Shown here: positions 58,953 to 64,000 of the stretch, piece after piece | Layout of the letters: each line of letters begins with the position of its first letter | Numbering within the stretch: the stretch's first letter is position 1 | NCBI GenBank assembly: GCA_011526565.1 | Contig: WYBL01000009.1 | Coordinates: forward strand, 56,074-120,073 | Origin: Acidobacteriota bacterium | GTDB lineage: Bacteria > Acidobacteriota > Vicinamibacteria > Fen-336 | Direction of reading: 5' to 3' | DNA: 64,000 bases | Position numbers and translations under genes: made by a program | The notes under the pieces: generated by a model | Told to the model about the DNA's origin: nothing | The model's input: the letters and a program-made list of their open reading frames with translations, nothing else | Database searches by the model: none

Positions 58953-60122
58953 TCAGCGCACCCGAGCGACCAGCGTCGTCAGGTCGTCGCGCGCTGCCGA
59001 GCCGACGTGGGCGAGCGTGCTCGACACCACCGCCGAGGGGATCGCGGAAACCGGCTGGGTCGCGGCGGTCTCCATCACCCGGCGCAGGCCCGTGAGCCCG
59101 AATTCTTCGCCGTCGCCGCGCGCGGCTTCGGTGACGCCGTCGGAGACCGCGACCAGCAGGTCGCCGGGTTCCAGTGCGAGGTGCCGGACCGGCGCCTCCC
59201 ACGTCTCGAACAGGCCCACCACGGTCGCCGTCGCGGCCAGCGTCTCGAAGTGCCCGGAGCGGCGGCGCAGCAGCGGCGGCGTGTGGCCGCAGTTGACGTA
59301 CCAGAGCGCGCGTTCCGCGCCGTCCCACACGGCGACGAACAGCGTGGCGTAGCGCTCGGGAGGCGTCGCCGCGAAGTACAGGCGGTTCACCTCCTGGAGC
59401 CGCAGGCCCAGCTCCGGGCCGGCGACGGTCGAGCAGCGGCTGCGCACGAAGGCCTGCAACGAGGCCATCAGCAGTGCCGCGGAGACGCCCTTGCCGGCGA
59501 CGTCCGCCAGCACCAGTCCGAGGCGGTCGGGGCCGAGGTCGAGGAAGTCGTAGAAGTCGCCGCCGACGGCGCCGGCCTCGAGGCACTCGCCGGCGTAGTC
59601 GAGGCTCGGGCTCGCGGGGCGGGCGCCGGGGAACAACCCGGCCTGCACCCGGCGGGCGAGCTCGAGGTCGCGGCGGTCGGCCTCCTGGCGGCGCGCTTCC
59701 GCCTCGCTCTGCAGGCGCCGCCGCGCGTGCTGCGTCACGCGGTCGACCAGCAGCGCGTTGTCCCAGGGCTTGAGCACGAAGTCGTCCGCGCCGCGCCGCA
59801 TCGCCTCGACCGCGATCTCGAGCGTGCCCCAGGCGGTCATCACCACGACGGGCAGCCCCGGCGCCAGCTCGCGCACGGCCGCCAGCGCCTCCAGCCCCTC
59901 GCGCCCCGAGGTGGTGTCGCGGCTGTAGTTGAGGTCCATCAGCACCACGTCGAAGGGCTCGCGGCGCAGCCGGGCGAGCAGTTCCGCGGGCTCGGCGGCC
60001 GTCGCCAGCTCGCAGCCGTGGGCCTTGAGCAGCAGGCGCAGGGCCAGCAGCACGTCCGGCTGGTCGTCGGCGACCAGCACGCGGTAGGGACGGACGGGCT
60101 CGAGGGCGAGCGCGGCGCTCAT
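58953..60122 (-). CDS. response regulator with PP2C (SpoIIE/RsbU-type) phosphatase output
   Basis: This 389-residue two-domain signalling protein has a receiver domain at about 13-135 (VLVADDQPD acidic pair, phospho-acceptor in VVLMDLNYSRD, K in VLKPWDN). A short coiled-coil linker then leads to a PP2C/SpoIIE phosphatase (VGGDFYDFLDL, ADVAGKGVSAALLMA, SDGVTEA, ARDDLTTLV). It probably dephosphorylates an anti-sigma antagonist when the receiver is phosphorylated. No partner kinase, anti-sigma factor or STAS protein is nearby. The ATG has AAGGG nine bases upstream. Confidence 0.93.
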   Translation of the reverse strand: MSAALALEPVRPYRVLVADDQPDVLLALRLLLKAHGCELATAAEPAELLARLRREPFDVVLMDLNYSRDTTSGREGLEALAAVRELAPGLPVVVMTAWGTLEIAVEAMRRGADDFVLKPWDNALLVDRVTQHARRRLQSEAEARRQEADRRDLELARRVQAGLFPGARPASPSLDYAGECLEAGAVGGDFYDFLDLGPDRLGLVLADVAGKGVSAALLMASLQAFVRSRCSTVAGPELGLRLQEVNRLYFAATPPERYATLFVAVWDGAERALWYVNCGHTPPLLRRRSGHFETLAATATVVGLFETWEAPVRHLALEPGDLLVAVSDGVTEAARGDGEEFGLTGLRRVMETAATQPVSAIPSAVVSSTLAHVGSAARDDLTTLVARVR

Positions 60123-60252
60123 GGCGGGGACCCTTGAAATCTCCGTGCCAGCCGGGATCGGCGCCTGAAAGCGGGACTTCAGGGGCCCTGGCGGCGCGCG
60201 GGCTGACCGCTGGCGGACAGTGGGACTTCGGCTCCGGACGGCGGGGCCGGCC

Positions 60253-60261
60253 TGATAGCAT
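60253..60261 (+). promoter_or_regulatory. extended -10 of the 60281 gene
   Basis: TGA-TAGCAT, identical to the element at 40393, lies 19 bases before ATG 60281, with GAGGAG in between. No clear -35 is present. Confidence 0.45.
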
Positions 60262-60280
60262 CAAGGTTTCGAGGAGAACG

Positions 60281-60973
60281 ATGAATCGACACGCCCTGAT
60301 CCTGACCGTCTCTGCCGTGGCCCTCGCCGGCCTGGCCTGCCGCGACGACGCACCGAAGCCTGCCAACGCCTTCGCCACCGTGAGCCCGACCCCGGCCGCG
60401 GGCGGCGCAGCCCCTGAAGGTTCGCTGCCTGAAGGACACCCGCCCACGGACGGCGGCGCCGCGATGCCCGCCGGCATGGGCGGCTCCCCCCACGGCGGCG
60501 CCCCGGCGATGAGCGCCGGTTCCGTCGCCTGGGAGCCGCCGTCGTCCTGGAAGAGCGAGAAGCCCTCGTCGGGAATGCGGCGCGCCCAGTACAAGGTGCC
60601 CGGTCCCGGCGGCGACGGCGAGTGCGTCGTCTTCTACTTCGGCCCCGGCGAGGGCGGCGACGCGCAGGCGAACGCCGAGCGCTGGGCCGACCAGTTCACG
60701 ACCGCCGACGGCCAGTCGGCCCGCTCCGCGCTGAAGACCAGCGAGCTCGAGGGCGCGACCCTGCCGGCCACGCTCGTCGAGGTGAAGGGCACCTACATGG
60801 GCGGCATCGGCAGCGCCACGCCGGAGCCGCAGAAGAACTCCGCGCTGCTCGGCGCCATCGTCCAGGGCGCGGACGCCAACTGGTTCTTCAAGTTCGTGGG
60901 GCCTGCCGCGACCGTCGACGCCAACCGCGACGCGTTCGTGGCGATGATCAAGAACGCCAAGAAGGGGTCGTAA
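60281..60973 (+). CDS. lipoprotein of unknown function
   Basis: This 230-residue lipoprotein has a signal ending at LAGLAC (C20) and a Pro/Gly/His/Met-rich spacer (about 25-85, with GMGGSPHGGAPAMS) that could bind metal or just be flexible. A folded domain follows, with VAWEPPSSWKSEKPSSGMRRAQYKVPG and a final NRDAFVAMIKNAK helix. The mature domain looks like the secreted PsbP/TIGR-type fold seen in many GC-rich bacteria, but no name is justified. It is followed by pnuC with only nine bases between stop and first possible start. Confidence 0.72.
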   Translation: MNRHALILTVSAVALAGLACRDDAPKPANAFATVSPTPAAGGAAPEGSLPEGHPPTDGGAAMPAGMGGSPHGGAPAMSAGSVAWEPPSSWKSEKPSSGMRRAQYKVPGPGGDGECVVFYFGPGEGGDAQANAERWADQFTTADGQSARSALKTSELEGATLPATLVEVKGTYMGGIGSATPEPQKNSALLGAIVQGADANWFFKFVGPAATVDANRDAFVAMIKNAKKGS

Positions 60974-60982
60974 GAGCCCGCC

Positions 60983-61636
60983 CTGCCGCTGCTCGTCGCC
61001 ATCTTCGACTGGTTCCGGGTCCAGAGCCCGATCGAGCTGATCGGGCTCTTCACCGGGATCCTCTGCGTCGCCCTGCAGGTCCGCCAGAACATCTGGGGCT
61101 GGCCGATCGGCATGGTCAACGTCGGCCTCTACGTCTACATCTTCTACGGGGCCAAGCTCTACGCCGACACCGCGCTGAACGCGATCTACTTCGTGCTCTG
61201 CGCCGTCGGCTGGTGGCACTGGCTGCACCCGGGCGAAAACCGGCCGCGGCTGCCCGTCACGCGGCTGACCCGCAAGGACGGCTGGACGCTCGCCGCCATC
61301 GGCATCACGGGCTGGGTGGCGATGGCGACGTACTTCTCGATCTGGACGGACGCGGCGCTGCCCGTGGCCGACTCGCTGACGGTGGCGATGAGCCTGGTCG
61401 CGCAGTGGCTGCTGACCCGCAAGGTGCTCGAGAACTGGCACCTGTGGATCGCGGCCGACGTGATCATGATCGGCATCTACTGGATCAAGGGGCTGCAGCC
61501 GACCGTGGTGCTCTACACGGTCTACACGTTCCTGGCGCTGTCCGGCCTGCTGGAGTGGCGCAAGGAACTGCTCGCCGCGCCGCCGCAGCCCGCCGACGAT
61601 CCCCCGGCCGACGACCCGCGCCCCGCGGTCGCGTGA
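60983..61636 (+). CDS. pnuC: nicotinamide riboside transporter PnuC (non-canonical start)
   Basis: This 217-residue inner-membrane protein has about seven helices. PnuC motifs are clear: SPIELIGLFTGILCVALQVRQNIWGWPIGMVNVG and AVGWWHWL. It imports nicotinamide riboside, which the next gene phosphorylates. The reading frame opens after an in-frame TAA at 60971 and has no ATG, GTG or TTG before the first membrane helix. CTG 60983 or 60989, or ATC 61001, is the only upstream choice; an ATG at 61112 would remove the first helix and key motif. CTG 60983 is chosen here provisionally. Confidence 0.85.
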   Translation: MPLLVAIFDWFRVQSPIELIGLFTGILCVALQVRQNIWGWPIGMVNVGLYVYIFYGAKLYADTALNAIYFVLCAVGWWHWLHPGENRPRLPVTRLTRKDGWTLAAIGITGWVAMATYFSIWTDAALPVADSLTVAMSLVAQWLLTRKVLENWHLWIAADVIMIGIYWIKGLQPTVVLYTVYTFLALSGLLEWRKELLAAPPQPADDPPADDPRPAVA

Positions 61637-62199
61637 CCCGGGCGCCGCTCCGCGTCGTCGTCACCGGCCCGGAGTCGACGGGGAAGACGACGCTGGCGCA
61701 GCGGCTGGGCGCGGCGTTCGGCGCGCCCGTCGTGCCCGAGTTCCTGCGCGGGTTCGTCGAGGCGCGACTGCCGAGCCTGCGGGAGGGCGAGCCGCTGGTC
61801 GAGCCCGAACACTCGGCGGAGATCGTGCGCTCGCAGATCGCGGCGGAAGAGGCGGCCGCTGCCGAGGCCGCGGCCCGCGGCGTCGGCTGCGTGGTGTGCG
61901 ACACCGACCCGCTGACGACGCTCGTGTATCACGAGCACTACTTCGGCGATCGGCCGGCCTGGCTGGCCGACCTGGTCGCGACGCGGCGCTACGCGCTGAG
62001 CCTGCTGCAGGGCGTCGACGTGCCGTGGGTGGGCGACCCCCTGCGCGACCAGCCGACCGCGCGAGCGCCGATGTTCGAGCGCTTCCGCGAGGAACTCCGG
62101 CGCAACGGGCGGCCGTTCGTGGAGATCTCCGGCGACTGGCCGCAGCGCGACGCGCGGGCGCTCTCCGCCGTTCGCGGGCTGCTCGGCGAGCGGGCGTAG
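61633..62199 (+). CDS. nadR: NadR-type ribosylnicotinamide kinase
   Basis: This 188-residue P-loop kinase has TGPESTGKTTL near residue 10, VVCDTDPLTTLVYHEHYFG and DVPWVGDPLRDQP, all diagnostic of the C-terminal kinase domain of NadR. The repressor and adenylyltransferase domains of enterobacterial NadR are absent. It phosphorylates nicotinamide riboside delivered by PnuC to NMN, trapping it for NAD synthesis. GTG 61633 overlaps the pnuC stop. Confidence 0.9.
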   Translation: MTRAPLRVVVTGPESTGKTTLAQRLGAAFGAPVVPEFLRGFVEARLPSLREGEPLVEPEHSAEIVRSQIAAEEAAAAEAAARGVGCVVCDTDPLTTLVYHEHYFGDRPAWLADLVATRRYALSLLQGVDVPWVGDPLRDQPTARAPMFERFREELRRNGRPFVEISGDWPQRDARALSAVRGLLGERA

Positions 62200-62271
62200 A
62201 ATCTCCGGGTGCCGGCGGCGCCCTGGCGGGCGCGATGCGCCCCGCGCGCCGGATCCTCCTGGAGGTTCCCC

Positions 62272-63369
62272 TTGTCCACCCCCCACCGCGTCCACAACTT
62301 CTCGGCCGGCCCGGCCGTGCTGCCGCTGCCCGTGCTCGAGCGCATCCGCGAGCAGATCGTCGACACCGCGGGCGCCGGCATGTCGATCCTCGAGATGAGC
62401 CACCGGTCGACGCACTTCGAGGCCATCATCCAGAAGGCCGAGGCGGACCTGCGCAAGCTGCTGGGCATCCCCGACGGCTACGCGGTGCTGTTCCTGCAGG
62501 GCGGCGCGACCCACCAGTTCACGATGGTGCCGGCCAACCTGCGCGCGGCGGGGAAGTCGGCCGACTACGTGCTGACGGGCCACTGGTCGAAGGCGGCGCT
62601 GAAGGAGGCCCAGAAGGGCGGAGCGGCCCGCGTGGCCGGCAGCACCGAGGGCGAGCAGTTCGCGCGCATCCCGAAGGCCTCGGAGATCGACGCCGCAGCC
62701 GACGCGGCCTACCTGCACTTCACCTCGAACAACACGATCTACGGCACCGAGTGGAGCGAGGAGCCGGCGGCGCCGGCCGGCGTGCCGCTCGTCTGTGACG
62801 CATCGTCGGACTTCCTGTCGCGGCCGATCGACGTCTCGAAGTACGGCCTGATCTACGCCGGCGCGCAGAAGAACGTCGGTCCGGCGGGTGTCGTGATCAC
62901 GATCATCCGCAAGGACCTGCTCGAGCGCACGCCCGCGAACCTGCCCGCGAGCCTGGACTACGCGCTGTTCGCCAAGAACGGTTCGATGTACAACACCCCG
63001 CCCTGCTTCGCGATCTGGGCCGTGGGCCTGGTGCTGGAGCACCTGCTGGCCGAAGGCGGCCTGACGGCGATGCAGAAGCACAACGAGCGCAAGGCCGGGA
63101 TGATCTACGACGTGATCGACGCCTCCGGCGGCTTCTACCGCGGCCACGCGGCGAAGGACAGCCGCTCGCTGATGAACATCACGTTCCGCCTCCCGTCCGA
63201 GGACCTCGAGAAGAAGTTCGCGAAGGAGTCGACCGCGGCGGGCCTCGACGGCCTCAAGGGCCACCGCTCGGTGGGCGGCCTGCGCGCGTCGGTCTACAAC
63301 GCGCTGCCGCTGGCCGCGGCCGAGGCGCTGGTCGCGTTCATGAAGGAGTTCCAGGCGAAGAACGCGTAG
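62272..63369 (+). CDS. serC: phosphoserine aminotransferase
   Basis: SerC makes 3-phosphoserine from 3-phosphohydroxypyruvate and glutamate (serine pathway) and also serves vitamin B6 synthesis. The 365 residues have normal length. Motifs are HNFSAGPAVLP at the start, LLFLQGGAT-type segment (VLFLQGGATHQF), PLVCDASSDFLSRPIDVSKYG and the PLP lysine in YAGAQKNVGPAG. TTG 62272 is chosen because GGAGG lies six bases upstream and it gives the family N-terminus. A TAGAAT hexamer at 62197-62202 could be its -10. Confidence 0.96.
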   Translation: MSTPHRVHNFSAGPAVLPLPVLERIREQIVDTAGAGMSILEMSHRSTHFEAIIQKAEADLRKLLGIPDGYAVLFLQGGATHQFTMVPANLRAAGKSADYVLTGHWSKAALKEAQKGGAARVAGSTEGEQFARIPKASEIDAAADAAYLHFTSNNTIYGTEWSEEPAAPAGVPLVCDASSDFLSRPIDVSKYGLIYAGAQKNVGPAGVVITIIRKDLLERTPANLPASLDYALFAKNGSMYNTPPCFAIWAVGLVLEHLLAEGGLTAMQKHNERKAGMIYDVIDASGGFYRGHAAKDSRSLMNITFRLPSEDLEKKFAKESTAAGLDGLKGHRSVGGLRASVYNALPLAAAEALVAFMKEFQAKNA

Positions 63370-63415
63370 CGGGAAACCCCTGTCGCGTGGCTCGAGAAGT
63401 CCCGGCGTCGCGCTC

Positions 63416-63444
63416 TTGCGCGGCGTCCGGGGCTTTGCTACATT
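63416..63444 (+). promoter_or_regulatory. tRNA-Ala promoter
   Basis: TTGCGC (63416-63421), a 17-base spacer and TACATT (63439-63444) lie 17 bases before the mature 5' end of the tRNA. Confidence 0.6.
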
Positions 63445-63461
63445 TCCCTTCCCGCCGCTGT

Positions 63462-63537
63462 GGGCCGCTAGCTCAGCTGGGAGAGCGCCTGGTTCGCAAT
63501 CAGGAGGTCGCCGGTTCGATCCCGGCGCGGTCCACCA
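63462..63537 (+). tRNA. tRNA-Ala (anticodon CGC)
   Basis: This is a complete 76-base cloverleaf with encoded CCA. The acceptor GGGCCGC pairs with GCGGTCC and contains the G3:U70 pair, the alanine identity element. The D arm is GCTC/GAGC. The anticodon loop TTCGCAA sits on the CCTGG/TCAGG stem, giving anticodon CGC for GCG codons, which fits the high GC content. The T arm is CCGG-TTCGATC-CCGG. Confidence 0.97.
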
Positions 63538-63644
63538 AAACCCCAATAAAATCAGCAGGTTGCAGGTACGCCGCAGAGGGCTGCTTCGGTGTCATTCGCT
63601 GGGGTGGCGCCGGGGTGGCAGCAATCGCCCCCGGGGAACACGAA

Positions 63645-63671
63645 GGGCCGGGAGCGTGCGGCCCCCGGCCC
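63645..63671. terminator. GC-rich hairpin
   Basis: GGGCCGGG (63645-63652) pairs with CCCGGCCC (63664-63671). It lies between the tRNA and the stop of the convergent partial gene and may end that gene's transcript. No T-tract is seen. The rest of 63538-63689 is AT-richer just after the tRNA and holds nothing else I can name. Confidence 0.4.
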
Positions 63672-63689
63672 GGTAGGACTGCAGACCCG

Positions 63690-64000
63690 CTACACCCCTT
63701 CGGCTGCGTCCCGCTCGAGCTTCTTCCGCTTGAGGTCCCGATCCGTGGTCCTCGCCGTGGCCAGGTAGACCCGGGCCGCGTCGCGCACGTGGGCGAGACA
63801 GCCGCCCTCGCTCGCCCCGACCACCTCCTCAGCAAACGTCCAGGCCCGCGGGTCACCCTCGGGCAGCGGGTCCAGCGCGGAGGCCTCGCGGGCGCGGGCC
63901 TCGAGCCGCTCCATGCGGCCAGCCGCGGCGCGGAGCATCTTGGCGACCGCGACCACCTCGCGGCGGAGCGCGGCCTCCCGGGCCTTCGTCGGTGCGGCCG
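63690..64000 (-). CDS. partial protein of unknown function at the window edge
   Basis: The frame is open from the right edge to a TAG at 63690, giving at least 102 residues. GTG 63956 is an internal start option, but the frame continues beyond the window. The sequence is charged and helical (AREAALRREVVAVAKMLRAAAG, RMERLEARAREAS) and ends in TTDRDLKRKKLERDAAEGV, suggesting a coiled coil. No family is recognised. Its position just downstream of a tRNA makes an integrated element possible, but no integrase is visible. Confidence 0.5.
   Translation of the reverse strand, partial: AAPTKAREAALRREVVAVAKMLRAAAGRMERLEARAREASALDPLPEGDPRAWTFAEEVVGASEGGCLAHVRDAARVYLATARTTDRDLKRKKLERDAAEGV

Noticed and set aside
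61522..63546. Long minus-strand open frame starting with the phrase GSNRRPPDCEPG
   Set aside because: It begins antisense to the tRNA and continues antisense to serC, nadR and pnuC. This phrase is a well-known false protein produced from tRNA antisense strands.
63500..63856. Minus-strand frame ending in AGIEPATS
   Set aside because: It ends antisense to the tRNA-Ala; the tail is another well-known spurious tRNA-antisense translation. The composition is Arg/Ser/Pro-rich and unlike a real protein.

Overview
The window is very GC-rich (estimated by eye at well over 70 %), densely packed and free of insertion sequences, CRISPR arrays and rRNA. Lipoprotein signals, a secretin, LolA, a small outer-membrane barrel candidate and a periplasmic M23 peptidase point to a diderm (Gram-negative) bacterium. 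GTG and TTG starts are very common, and ATGA/GTGA/TTGA stop-start overlaps join many genes. An MglA-type GTPase, a DUF4388/PATAN protein, a GAF-GspE ATPase, tandem ArsA-like ATPases, NamZ and a long-insert SecA together suggest Acidobacteriota or a myxobacteria-like lineage; no marker here decides between them.

Layout. 1-9480 (+): recO-glyQ-glyS-ppdK-corA-mutL, a tight housekeeping run. 9499-15457: a minus-strand class IV aminotransferase, then uppP, the bifunctional NAD(P)HX repair enzyme, tsaE, a sulfatase-fold lipoprotein and a DapD-family acyltransferase on the plus strand. 15450-28731 (-): a radical SAM/SPASM protein, a secreted PsbP-like protein, guaB, secA, an M23 peptidase, comM, a LysM lytic transglycosylase and a CoA-acylating aldehyde dehydrogenase. 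28956-31151: an unknown lipoprotein convergent with an MglA-like GTPase that has a long tail. 31214-36491 (-): a six-gene overlapping operon of three ArsA/Get3-like ATPases, a 72-residue protein, a degenerate NtrC-like regulator and a small barrel protein. 36557-40371: a macrodomain protein, secretin plus LolA, and DUF4388.

40412-47128 is a cell-wall recycling locus: a GHL10 (DigH-like) glycosidase, a NagZ/beta-lactamase fusion, NamZ (exo-muramidase) and a convergent sodium-solute symporter. 47207-51639 holds a GAF-GspE ATPase and a divergent MocR regulator/PNPOx-fold pair with a clear operator. 51627-58941 is the most unusual part. It encodes a membrane protein that combines a GHKL (Hsp90-type) ATPase with a transglutaminase domain, a coupled partner that looks like a degenerate GHKL protein, and a divergently transcribed secreted HEAT-repeat protein with a Thr-Pro spacer. 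58953-63369: a receiver-PP2C phosphatase, a lipoprotein, pnuC plus a NadR-type kinase (nicotinamide riboside salvage) and serC. The window ends with tRNA-Ala(CGC), an AT-richer spacer and a partial unknown gene.

Several promoters share an extended -10 of the form TGN-TAKCMT, or a TTGACV-18-TATCCT core. At least five genes have the -10 only 6-8 bases before a start codon that lacks a Shine-Dalgarno, which suggests leaderless mRNAs. No gene-free stretch exceeds about 225 bases.
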